Below are positions 16,629 through 24,887 of a stretch of DNA of 27,552 nucleotides, one piece after another (positions within the stretch are counted from its first letter, which is position 1; each line of letters starts with the position of its first letter). The position numbers and the translations under genes are program-made. The notes under the pieces were generated by a model, which was not told where the DNA came from, searched no databases, and was given only the letters and a program-made list of their open reading frames with translations. Source of the DNA: a virus; IMG/VR virus record IMGVR_UViG_3300036944_000289, positions 1 to 27,552 of that record, one strand, 5' to 3'.

Positions 16629-19600
16629 TTAGCTTACGCTGATGTTACTGTTAGCAATACTAATCTGCGAATTGATTTTTGAGTTCTTTGAAACGCTACC
16701 GAACATTTTATTGCCCGAAACATGGAGAACTTTTTTCAATATGTTTTCATATCTATTTAGTGACAGGCTAGATATAACATCGTATGAATATTCTTGATAA
16801 TACAAATTATCTTCGATTTTCTTTTCTGAATTGAGATGAGATGACGTTGTTCTCCAATAACCCTCACCAACACCTTGTCTTGTCACATTCGACTTCGCAG
16901 TGATAATGAATGCAAAACCTTCTCTTTCAAGCGTAACATCTCCGTCTGGAATATATCCATAACCAGAGTCGATAACTTGTACAGAAGTCGCGATACCGTT
17001 AGCAGCGATAACTGTGCCCGTAACAACCGCGTTGTTGCCAAGTTCAGCCGAACCAGGATCATTTACAACACTATCAACATTCGCAGTCGTTCTTGTTGTT
17101 ACTCCAGTGATAGGATAAGCAGATTGAAAGGCGATGTTAAATGCATTTCTTTCAACAGTGATTATTCCAGTATTACCTTCGCGAGTGTATGCGAGAACTT
17201 TACCTTTTGCAGTTCCTGTACCAGCAATAACTTGGGTTAGCAATTCGCCAACTCTGAAAGAGCCGTTAATATTGCTGACATTTATGAAGAAGTTTCTTCT
17301 ACCATACGATGCGATATATTTGTTATACACCGAAACGAATGGATTAGCATTGTAGTTTGCGCCAGGATTGATTCGTGTGAGCGATGCGATAGAACCGATT
17401 GTGAAGTTTTCGTTGTTCAAAGCGTTTACGATTGTCGTGCCGTTGTCTGCATTCGGCAATTTAGGAAACCCGTAACCATAGTCCATGACAACTGATACGT
17501 TAGCGACTGTTCCCGATGTGGAGCCTATGTTAATCGTAGGGACATCATAATACCCTTCTCCAGGATTACTTATGGTGATGTTCGTAATTGTGCCAGAACT
17601 GTTAGTCACAATAGAACCGACTGCATTTATAAATGGATCACCACCAGCAAATCCGCCAGCGGTGAAAGTCACGACAGTGCCGTTAGAGTATGCGGTTCCT
17701 CCGCTATTGATAGTGACACTATCAACAAAGCCTACTCCAGAGTTCGCACCAGTAAGCAAAACATGGATGAATGGTGTATTGGCTGTATTGTTTGCGCCGA
17801 CCATATCTGTATTAAGCGTGACGGTTTCTGTGTTTTCAATGAAACCCACTTTGAAATCAGCAGACGTTCCTGTTGCGATGCCAAGAATATTTTTGTTTAG
17901 TTCAAGAATGCTGCCATTCGCATATCTTGGAGGAGATACAAGAGTTTCACGAGTCGTTTCAAGTTGAAAGACTCCCGTGTTCGCATAGAAGAATGGTGAA
18001 GTGTTGCCGTAAATACCGACAGCGGTTGTGTTTGATCCCACAACAATGCCAGAAACATAAGAGTTTGCGACTGTATCAATAACACCGTTCGCTGTAGATA
18101 CGCCGTTAAGTCTCACATCTGCCGCACCAGTTACGGATGTGGTAGTGATAATGTCAACAAGTTTGGTTCTTGCGCCACGGATTCTTTTACCATTCGTGAA
18201 AGAGCCGAAGACTTCTCTTACAGTAATATATCCAGACTGCTTTGATGTGACAATGGCACGAGCACCTTGAGTAGTTGTATTAGCAGAACTAACAGATGCT
18301 GAAGATCCAGAAGTTGCACCGACAATAGCAAGATTTGCCGTCCAATTTCCCCAAGATTTATCTGTAGATATCGAAGTGCTGTTTGTAGAGGTAACTGTTC
18401 CAAAAGCATAAGATATGATATTGTTCGCTATAGCATCACGGACTGTTTGGCTCACTATTTCACCGACAGTGAACGCGCCAGTCGGACTTGATATAGTGAA
18501 TGTAAGTTCGCTTTCTTCTTCGACATATTCTTTGACAACAAAGTTTTTGTCGTTTGTAAGATTGATTCTTCTTTGATCTCCAAATGTAGTGTCGCCAATG
18601 ACTTGAACTACGATAGTGGAGTTAGCTGATGGCGCTGAGATAGGTACACCCACAGAGTTTGTATTGGCAATCGATACAATATATCCGTTAGCGACAAAAT
18701 TATTTGCGCCAGAATAACCAACAAGATAGTTGCCTACAACGGCAGTCGAATTTACATTTGTTGCGCTGAGAAGTGTGATAGTCTCAAGTCTTTGGACGAC
18801 TGGTTCAAATTTAATAAAATCGAGAGTTGTGTTAGAATTGTTTGCATACAAAATAGCGTCTGAAACATATACAGTGGTGGCAGTTGCGCTTGAAGTGCTA
18901 TTGGTGTAACCATATCCGCTTTCTACAATTTCAAAATCCACTTTGCCTGTATTATTCTCAATCGCGTCTACTCTCACTTTGCCTTGGCGACCTTGTGGAG
19001 TCACAACATCAAAAATGTCACCGACAACGTTGTTTCTGCCTCCAAGTTCAATCGAAAGTGATGTAAGAGAACCTATGATCTTTGGAGCATCTTTTATAAT
19101 GCCGTCATCGGTAACTCTTTCGTTTCTTCTGAAATTGCCACGAACCGAACTGAGATAGACAACATCGATAAGTTTGCCGTCAACTCTTTTCGTGACGATA
19201 CCTTCAACGAATGCAGTTGCGCCAGAAGATGTTCCTGTAATTTGCTTGTTGACGAAACCACGAGTTCTTGGAGATTTACCAACTTCGATGTAAATAGGAG
19301 TGTACCATTCAGAATCAGATGGCTTCAGAATGTCTTCACTTGGAATGTAAAGTTCGACCTCTTCATTATACAACAGTCTCATAAGAAGCTCAAGAGATTG
19401 TTTTGATCCCTTTGACTGGTAATAGTCCGTGATGTGCTTTATCATGAACCTCTTATCGGTCGCAGTGACGAATGGGAAGTCTGCGAGATATTTTTCTTTG
19501 AAATGGACGAGAAATTCAGTTAAGGTGTCATCGATATCATTCGAATTAAACAGTTCACGGTTTTCTTTGTAAGTGTATTTGTCAGTTGTTTCCAGAAACT

Positions 19601-19706
19601 CGTAATACGCCTTTACAAATGCTACGAAACCAGGACCATCTTCTTTGTAAAAAGACGGAAACTGGTTTTCTACAAGTTGCGATACTGTTTTTACGAACTC
19701 TGTCAT
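16629..19706 (-). CDS. gp7: Baseplate wedge protein gp7-like, rearranged (1025 residues)
   Basis: In T4, gp7 (1032 residues) starts wedge assembly with gp10, gp8 and gp6. Here the first 125 residues (FVAFVKAYYEFLE, DKRFMIKHITDYYQSKGS, LLMRLLYNEEVELYI) match by eye a segment of T4 gp7 that lies near its C-terminal third (FCEAYIQYLSDGYG, FFESRSYDFYSTKG, FLFKVLYNEEVEIEI). The last 80 residues (YWRTTSSHLNS, YYQEYSYDVISSL, LKKVLHVSGNKMFGS) match the next T4 segment (SRSYYVMKIKSNLPSSRW). Nearly everything between is an insertion of roughly 800 residues of beta repeats such as ISNPGEGYYDVPTINI, INPGANYNANPFVSVY and DSGYGYIPDGDV. The T4 N-terminal two-thirds are absent. No cysteine is visible. It starts one base after gp6 behind an AAGAGA site and a late promoter core. 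Confidence 0.8.
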   Translation of the reverse strand: MTEFVKTVSQLVENQFPSFYKEDGPGFVAFVKAYYEFLETTDKYTYKENRELFNSNDIDDTLTEFLVHFKEKYLADFPFVTATDKRFMIKHITDYYQSKGSKQSLELLMRLLYNEEVELYIPSEDILKPSDSEWYTPIYIEVGKSPRTRGFVNKQITGTSSGATAFVEGIVTKRVDGKLIDVVYLSSVRGNFRRNERVTDDGIIKDAPKIIGSLTSLSIELGGRNNVVGDIFDVVTPQGRQGKVRVDAIENNTGKVDFEIVESGYGYTNSTSSATATTVYVSDAILYANNSNTTLDFIKFEPVVQRLETITLLSATNVNSTAVVGNYLVGYSGANNFVANGYIVSIANTNSVGVPISAPSANSTIVVQVIGDTTFGDQRRINLTNDKNFVVKEYVEEESELTFTISSPTGAFTVGEIVSQTVRDAIANNIISYAFGTVTSTNSTSISTDKSWGNWTANLAIVGATSGSSASVSSANTTTQGARAIVTSKQSGYITVREVFGSFTNGKRIRGARTKLVDIITTTSVTGAADVRLNGVSTANGVIDTVANSYVSGIVVGSNTTAVGIYGNTSPFFYANTGVFQLETTRETLVSPPRYANGSILELNKNILGIATGTSADFKVGFIENTETVTLNTDMVGANNTANTPFIHVLLTGANSGVGFVDSVTINSGGTAYSNGTVVTFTAGGFAGGDPFINAVGSIVTNSSGTITNITISNPGEGYYDVPTINIGSTSGTVANVSVVMDYGYGFPKLPNADNGTTIVNALNNENFTIGSIASLTRINPGANYNANPFVSVYNKYIASYGRRNFFINVSNINGSFRVGELLTQVIAGTGTAKGKVLAYTREGNTGIITVERNAFNIAFQSAYPITGVTTRTTANVDSVVNDPGSAELGNNAVVTGTVIAANGIATSVQVIDSGYGYIPDGDVTLEREGFAFIITAKSNVTRQGVGEGYWRTTSSHLNSEKKIEDNLYYQEYSYDVISSLSLNRYENILKKVLHVSGNKMFGSVSKNSKINSQISIANSNISVS

Positions 19707-19707
19707 A

Positions 19708-21492
19708 TTATTCTCTTACGCCAAATACTGAAATATTTATATCTGATTCACGGATAGTAATAATTCTGTCTTTTGGAGCAGCGATATCTTTGGAAAATGT
19801 TCTGCCATAAATTTTCAAGTCTGATCCTATATAAGCTGATACGCTTAGATTCGTAATAACAACACGGCCAGTTGCGTAATCCACGCTTCCAATATTTCTG
19901 TTAAGATACACGAAACCTGTGGCAGTTGATCTAATAATTTGAAGGACACCTCTACCGTTATCTTGAATAAATGCTGTGCGCCCGTTATAAGTAAACTGTG
20001 AAGATTTAATTGCTGGTTTGTGGTCAGCCAATATTTCACCATCAGTCAAGGGGTGGTCAAGAATTAATGTGTTTTTGAAATTTAGAACATAACTTGCTGT
20101 CGTGTTTAGCACAGGATTAATAGGAATGATGGCTAGAACTTCTGCGTCATTTGAAAGAATGTTTGCGTCTGCATTATCAATTTCATATCCCAGTTTTGAA
20201 AAACGGAAAGTCTTTCTGAAGTCAGATAGGTTGTTATCAGAGTATGAAAGAATGGCATTTTTAACAGCTAAACGAATATCAGTTTCCGATGCTGTAGTTC
20301 TCTTGGTATTATAATACACATTCACGTCCACATTCAAGAACATGAACTCTGGCGACATGACGATCGGTTCAATCCCGATAGGACATCTTTCTTTGAGGAA
20401 TGTGTAGTAAGTGTTTTTGTTATTTTCAGATACACCTTCTGCATTTTGAACATCAACCGCGACTACAACACGGCCAAAACGAGGCGGCGTCAATTCCTCT
20501 CCGCCATATACTGAGATTGCTTGAATTTCAGGAAACTTGTTCTTCAGGAGAATTTCGTAATCGTTTTCTGTAACAGCACGGTCTTGAATTTGGATAGACT
20601 TAGGAGCAAAGAACTTGATCGATTCGTTTGATTCTCTATCATTTCCACCATCTGCTTTTGCGATAGTTGTAATCGCGACTGGGTATCCTGCGATGTTTTC
20701 GGATGTAAATGTTCTGATGCCGTTTGGTGCATCTTTTGAAGAAATTCGATAAGATACTTCTACCACATTGTTGACTACGGGCTGTTTACCGAATGCATTT
20801 TTTCCGAATGTTATTTCGTAACTGTCGCTGTCTGTGGGTTGAATGTAGAAAACAGGATCAACATCCGTTACACCGAAGATGTTTTCTCTTGATGTGTATT
20901 CTGTCGATGCAGAATTGTTTGCCGAACTCAAACGGACTGATACTGAGATGCTACCAGTATCAACATCGGTGTTATTCAGAATAAATCTTTGTGTTGAACT
21001 GCCAGTGACTGTGTAATATTCTGTCACCAGTTTGCCTTCGTAAATTGAAACATCAGAGATACAATAGATGCCATCAATCTGTGTTACAGTGTAAGAACGA
21101 TCTGTAGAAAATGTGAAGCGATTGTTTCCAAGTCGACCCGTGAATTTCGTATTCTTGGGAACAACAATGAAAGACGGATTATCAGCCGCAGTGAAATCGA
21201 TTTGAATTTTGGCTGCAGCCGACACACATGATCTTGGCAGATAGTTCAACTCTTTCGCATGAGAAATAACGGACTGCCTTGTTTGTGCAGAGTCAAGAAA
21301 CATCTCACTATACGCCATGTTCGTATAGAAGTTATTCATGTAGGTATTGTAAGACAGAACATCCAAAAGAACATTCATGTTCGATCCATCAAAGTCGTAA
21401 TCTTTGAATTGACTTTGTCCTTTAAGATAGCCTTTTAGTGCTTCTTTCGCAGCGAAAAAATCTAATTCTGTGATTGGAGTATTATCTGGCAT
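19708..21492 (-). CDS. gp6: Baseplate wedge protein gp6
   Basis: Core wedge subunit whose dimers form the inner ring of the T4 baseplate. Length is 594 residues against 660 in T4. The N-terminal helical part (SYNTYMNNFYTNMAYSEMFL then DSAQTRQSVISHAKELNYLP, about 47-86) is typical of T4-type gp6, and residues about 295-345 (RAVTENDYEILLKNKFPEI, VYGGEE, PPRFGRVVVAV) are the Baseplate_J-type core. The C-terminal part is beta-rich, as in the gp6 dimerisation region. It starts one base after gp25, with only a weak GAGAG site. The order gp25-gp6-gp7-gp8 supports the call. Confidence 0.93.
   Translation of the reverse strand: MPDNTPITELDFFAAKEALKGYLKGQSQFKDYDFDGSNMNVLLDVLSYNTYMNNFYTNMAYSEMFLDSAQTRQSVISHAKELNYLPRSCVSAAAKIQIDFTAADNPSFIVVPKNTKFTGRLGNNRFTFSTDRSYTVTQIDGIYCISDVSIYEGKLVTEYYTVTGSSTQRFILNNTDVDTGSISVSVRLSSANNSASTEYTSRENIFGVTDVDPVFYIQPTDSDSYEITFGKNAFGKQPVVNNVVEVSYRISSKDAPNGIRTFTSENIAGYPVAITTIAKADGGNDRESNESIKFFAPKSIQIQDRAVTENDYEILLKNKFPEIQAISVYGGEELTPPRFGRVVVAVDVQNAEGVSENNKNTYYTFLKERCPIGIEPIVMSPEFMFLNVDVNVYYNTKRTTASETDIRLAVKNAILSYSDNNLSDFRKTFRFSKLGYEIDNADANILSNDAEVLAIIPINPVLNTTASYVLNFKNTLILDHPLTDGEILADHKPAIKSSQFTYNGRTAFIQDNGRGVLQIIRSTATGFVYLNRNIGSVDYATGRVVITNLSVSAYIGSDLKIYGRTFSKDIAAPKDRIITIRESDINISVFGVRE
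19734..19741 (-). promoter_or_regulatory. TATAAATA late promoter core before the gp7-like gene
   Basis: Exact minus-strand core in the last codons of gp6, 28 bases before the gp7-like ATG. The spacing is almost the same as at 3226-3233, leaving room for a leader of about 20 bases with the ribosome site. This supports a functional late start rather than chance. Confidence 0.75.
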
Positions 21493-21493
21493 C

Positions 21494-21898
21494 TTATCTG
21501 ACTCTCTCTAGAACAACTTCTAAAACAACTGGCTCTTGTCTATTTATAACGTTAAACACAATCGATACGAAGACGCCGTTTTGATCTTCTGCGGATGAAC
21601 ACACAACATCAATCAGATTGCATCTAGGTTCATTCGTTCGAATTGTAGTTGATATTTGCTGCTTCATTGCAACAAGAAGTTGTGGTGTAATATTTTCAAA
21701 TAACATGGCACGAAGATGTCCGCCCAATAACGGCTGAAACAATCTCTCGCCTCTGTCTGTAAACAGTATGTTTTTGATCGATTGCTTGATGGAGTTTTCG
21801 TTCAACTTGACAGCAATGTCCTCACTGATCGGATTGAAGTCCAGATCATTTGTGAAGTCGCTGTAGATGACCCTTGACTGTATTGGAGAAGTTGCCAT
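21494..21898 (-). CDS. gp25: Baseplate wedge/sheath initiator gp25
   Basis: Small wedge subunit of the GPW/gp25 lysozyme-like fold, conserved in all contractile tails, where it joins the wedge core to the first sheath ring. Length is 134 residues against 132 in T4. Signature parts are LFTDRGERLFQPLLGGHLRA (45-64) and the EPR motif (90-92, TNEPRCNL). The fold is not enzymatic. The ATG is preceded by GAGGA 5 bases upstream and by a late promoter core in the 32-base gap before the gene. Confidence 0.95.
   Translation of the reverse strand: MATSPIQSRVIYSDFTNDLDFNPISEDIAVKLNENSIKQSIKNILFTDRGERLFQPLLGGHLRAMLFENITPQLLVAMKQQISTTIRTNEPRCNLIDVVCSSAEDQNGVFVSIVFNVINRQEPVVLEVVLERVR
21541..21548 (-). promoter_or_regulatory. 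TATAAATA late promoter core upstream of gp6
   Basis: Exact minus-strand core in the 3' part of gp25, 49 bases before the gp6 ATG. It would give a leader of about 42 bases. It is embedded in coding sequence (VINRQ region of gp25), so it is less certain than the cores at 21917, 19734 and 3226. Confidence 0.55.
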
Positions 21899-21916
21899 GT
21901 TATTCCTCTTTCGATT

Positions 21917-21924
21917 TATTTATA
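21917..21924 (-). promoter_or_regulatory. TATAAATA late promoter core before gp25
   Basis: Exact minus-strand core in the non-coding gap between the M15 peptidase gene and gp25, 19 bases before the ATG, with a GAGGA site (21904-21908) between. It separates the hub block from the wedge block in transcription. Confidence 0.8.
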
Positions 21925-21930
21925 CGATAC

Positions 21931-23583
21931 TTAGCCGTTCCATTCTCTTGCAGAAGCAACATCGCAATGAGTGAACCCGTTGTATGATCCAAACCCCACA
22001 AAACCTACCTGTTTACATAGTCTAATGAACTCAGGTTTTCTAGGTTCATTTCTGGGCATGTTATCTATATCCATAGCTTTGCCTGACCTGTGTTGAGAAT
22101 TTTTTGCAACACCAGAGTCGAATCCATTCTTGACATGCCTCAAATATGTGTTATAATAAGGATGTCTGAATCCGCTAGAGCAAATTATTCTTATTCCCAT
22201 TATTCTACCAACCTCATTCATCATTTCAAGAACATGTATATCAATGCCGTAATAACCAATCGCAGGATTGATGCCTTCTGATTTAACATTTACGATACCA
22301 CCACCATCATCCACCATTCTCAAGTTTCCGTATGTTGTCCAAAAAGGCTGACCATCTGCTGTCACAGCATTTAAAACTTGACCCGAAAATGCCAAATTCG
22401 ACCAACCGTCTGGAGGAGGGTGATTCGAAAAGTTACTTGGCACATGGATACGAGTAATAGGACCCTGTGGATCAGAAGTCACACTTGAAGCATTTGACGC
22501 ATTGACATATGCTTGACATTGTGCAGCAAGTGTTCCTGGATCTGGAACAGGTCTGCCGCCTTCTACTGCTGATCTGAGTGCATCAGCACTTCCAAGTGAC
22601 AAAGATGAGTTTACGCCTGTGATTTTAGACGCAGCACCAACAACAACATCCAAAACGGACATTAGACTATTTTCAACAGCAGTTGCCATTTTGCAGAACA
22701 AGAAAAGTAAAAATTGAATCGCTTCAATTGTCAATGTCGCAAATCCTAAAACAGCCTCTGCGATTTTAGTTGAAATGTCTGTTACCAAGTTTGCGATATT
22801 GCCATCAGATAAAGCATTTTGGACATTAACAAATTGCTTTGAGAACCAACGATTCAAACTTAATTTATTATTACCTTGTAAACCTACCATTTTTGCTATT
22901 TCTTTGCTTACTTTATCGGCAACATTTGAAACTTTGTCTTTAATACTATTGACAATATCTTTAACTGAGTTAATAAGCGAATTTGCGAATGCTTTAAGAG
23001 ATGCCGCTAATCCTGAAAGAGCGTCAAGAGGATTTTCCAAACTCGCAAGCAATTCTTTCAATGATTTAAAGCCACCTAGGAAGTCAGAAAAAAGAGATAT
23101 CGCACTTGTGATCTTATTGAAAGGATCAGACAAGAACCTACATAAAGAACTTACAGCTACACCAGCAATTGTTACTTTTAGAAAGTTGTTAAACTGTTCC
23201 ATGTGTTTTTTAGGATTATTTTGAATAGTCTCTGTCGCTGTTCCAGTTGTTGTCGCAGTGTCAACAGTATAGTTGTACTCGTTAAGAAACTCTCCATATT
23301 CTATTTGTGTGATAGCGCCTTCCGCAAGTCTATCAGTAACAAAAGTATATTCTGTTTTATCAAAAGCAGCGTTATTTAAAACGTTTGTGTTGAATAGTGT
23401 AAGAGTAGCGGCAACATCCAAGACAACATTTTGAGTTGCGAGTAATTCGTCATTCGATAATCCCGAAACGGAATTATCGTTAAAGTAAGCTGGTGTTAAC
23501 AGTGTCGTGGTTTCTGTCTGGATCGTTGTTGGTTTATTTACGCAACAATCGCATGTAGACGAATTGCAATTACAATCATCCAT
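21931..23583 (-). CDS. Hub-region protein with C-terminal M15-type Zn peptidase domain, 550 residues
   Basis: Probable virion-associated peptidoglycan-cleaving enzyme. Residues about 445-545 carry the M15 (Peptidase_M15_3-like) pattern: SSGFRHPYYN (469-478), SQHRSGKAMDID (496-507) and FTHCDV (537-542). Expected zinc ligands are H498, D505 and H539; D541 completes the usual H-x-D end. This family cuts peptide bonds in peptidoglycan stems (D-Ala-D-Ala or L-Ala-D-Glu type); the exact bond is not predictable here. The N-terminus is cysteine-rich, with five Cys in the first 14 residues. Residues about 140-235 are amphipathic helices, and about 274-297 form a hydrophobic membrane-like stretch (AVLGFATLTIEAIQFLLFLF). 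The gene lies between the lysozyme-free gp5-like spike and gp25, so it probably replaces the T4 tail lysozyme. A good AGAAGGA site precedes the ATG. Confidence 0.8.
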   Translation of the reverse strand: MDDCNCNSSTCDCCVNKPTTIQTETTTLLTPAYFNDNSVSGLSNDELLATQNVVLDVAATLTLFNTNVLNNAAFDKTEYTFVTDRLAEGAITQIEYGEFLNEYNYTVDTATTTGTATETIQNNPKKHMEQFNNFLKVTIAGVAVSSLCRFLSDPFNKITSAISLFSDFLGGFKSLKELLASLENPLDALSGLAASLKAFANSLINSVKDIVNSIKDKVSNVADKVSKEIAKMVGLQGNNKLSLNRWFSKQFVNVQNALSDGNIANLVTDISTKIAEAVLGFATLTIEAIQFLLFLFCKMATAVENSLMSVLDVVVGAASKITGVNSSLSLGSADALRSAVEGGRPVPDPGTLAAQCQAYVNASNASSVTSDPQGPITRIHVPSNFSNHPPPDGWSNLAFSGQVLNAVTADGQPFWTTYGNLRMVDDGGGIVNVKSEGINPAIGYYGIDIHVLEMMNEVGRIMGIRIICSSGFRHPYYNTYLRHVKNGFDSGVAKNSQHRSGKAMDIDNMPRNEPRKPEFIRLCKQVGFVGFGSYNGFTHCDVASAREWNG

Positions 23584-23597
23584 TGTTTTTATCCTTC

Positions 23598-24887
23598 TTA
23601 TGCATATTCAGCTTGGTCATCAACAGCATCAAGTCCCGGAGACGCTGTAGGTAGTGTTGGTTTTTTGACAGGAGATTCTTTAGCGGGAATATCGCTTGAC
23701 GGCAATTCAGTTCTATTCACATTCAATCCAGAAGCAGCTAACGCGGCTGTGTCTGCTTGTCCATTCGCCATGTTCACGAGATTGTCGATATTGACATTTG
23801 TACCTTTGATATTAATTTCACCACTTTGTATGTTAGCTTTAGTTGCTGATTTCAAATTCACATTACCTGCGCCATAGATATTCGTATCTACCGCCGCTTT
23901 GATTTCAACATTACCGTCCGCTGAGTTTAAGAAAAGAGCGCCAGAACTTTTTGCACTGATGATCTGTCCGCCGAGATGCATTTCTACTCCAGAGAAAATG
24001 TCAAAATTGTTTTGTGATTCGAGTGCCATTGAAATACCTCTTGTTCGAATTGCTTCTCCCACATTCGTATTCATGTAACCCGCAACATTCAATTCATAGT
24101 TACCAGCGACTGTAGTTTTGAGATTGCCGCCGACTTTAATAGTCATATCATTTTGCGCGTGAAGTTTTATGGAACCACCAGCAGTAATATCGTAATCACC
24201 GTAGATTGCAATTTTACCATCTGCTTCAATAAGCATATACATGGTACCACCGCTCTTAATTACAGTAGTTCCGTTTGAATCCATTTCTATATGTGATCCA
24301 GAAGTATGATACAAGTTAATTCGTTCATTACCTGGCGTGTCATCTAACTCAAATACATGTCCAGATTTTGTTTCGTGAACAAAGTTGTGTGGGTAAGAAG
24401 CATTGTATGGTGAATTTGGCTGCGACCAAGATGACCCATCAGCGCTCGTGACATTCGAAGTCGCAGTGACATTCTTTACAGCCACACTCGTTTGTTCTAC
24501 TTGTTCGGCACGTGCCAGTCTTGACATATCTGGTTGATATGAGTCACATACGTTTATAACGCCTGTTGCAGATGAAAAACCATCTGCGGGTAAAGATGGC
24601 ATCGTCGGCATACCCATCATCATGCCTATCAGCATAGGTTGTTGCGCGAATTTGCCATCAAGAAAGAAACCCCATACCCAAGAATTGAGTTGTGGTACTG
24701 TGATAGCAGAACTGTAGTTTCCAGAAATTGCGTAAGCCCATGGCAAATCCTCTGTCGGCAAAATTGCTTTGTCTTCTGTGTGAAAGCCGAAGCATCTTAC
24801 GCGGGATCTTCCTAACTTCTGGGGGTCGTTATTATCTTCAACAACGCCCATAAACCAAAGTAAATCTTTAAATCCTTTATCACTCAT
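23598..24887 (-). CDS. gp5: Baseplate spike gp5-like, without lysozyme domain
   Basis: Cell-puncturing spike related to T4 gp5 and VgrG tips. Residues about 1-100 form the OB-fold (DLLWFMGVVEDNNDPQKLGR then SRVRCFGFH, LPWAYAI, WVWGFFLDG, QQPMLIGMM). A linker runs to about 160. Then YPHNFVHETKSGHVFELDD and the following NLYHTSGSHIEMD lead into a triple beta-helix to about residue 370. T4 gp5 (575 residues) has a lysozyme domain between OB-fold and helix; the linker here is too short for one and has no lysozyme motif. The tail after the helix (KKPTLPTASPGLD) is Pro-rich and flexible. The start overlaps the gp27-like stop as ATGA, consistent with making the gp27-gp5 hub complex together. Confidence 0.88.
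   Translation of the reverse strand: MSDKGFKDLLWFMGVVEDNNDPQKLGRSRVRCFGFHTEDKAILPTEDLPWAYAISGNYSSAITVPQLNSWVWGFFLDGKFAQQPMLIGMMMGMPTMPSLPADGFSSATGVINVCDSYQPDMSRLARAEQVEQTSVAVKNVTATSNVTSADGSSWSQPNSPYNASYPHNFVHETKSGHVFELDDTPGNERINLYHTSGSHIEMDSNGTTVIKSGGTMYMLIEADGKIAIYGDYDITAGGSIKLHAQNDMTIKVGGNLKTTVAGNYELNVAGYMNTNVGEAIRTRGISMALESQNNFDIFSGVEMHLGGQIISAKSSGALFLNSADGNVEIKAAVDTNIYGAGNVNLKSATKANIQSGEINIKGTNVNIDNLVNMANGQADTAALAASGLNVNRTELPSSDIPAKESPVKKPTLPTASPGLDAVDDQAEYA

Noticed and set aside
17624-17635. CATTTATAAATG palindrome in the gp7-like gene
   Set aside because: Isolated, inside coding sequence, not near a gene start, and no flanking signal.
23598-24887. Lysozyme domain in the gp5-like spike
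   Set aside because: The stretch between OB-fold and beta-helix is only about 60-70 residues and lacks glycoside hydrolase motifs.
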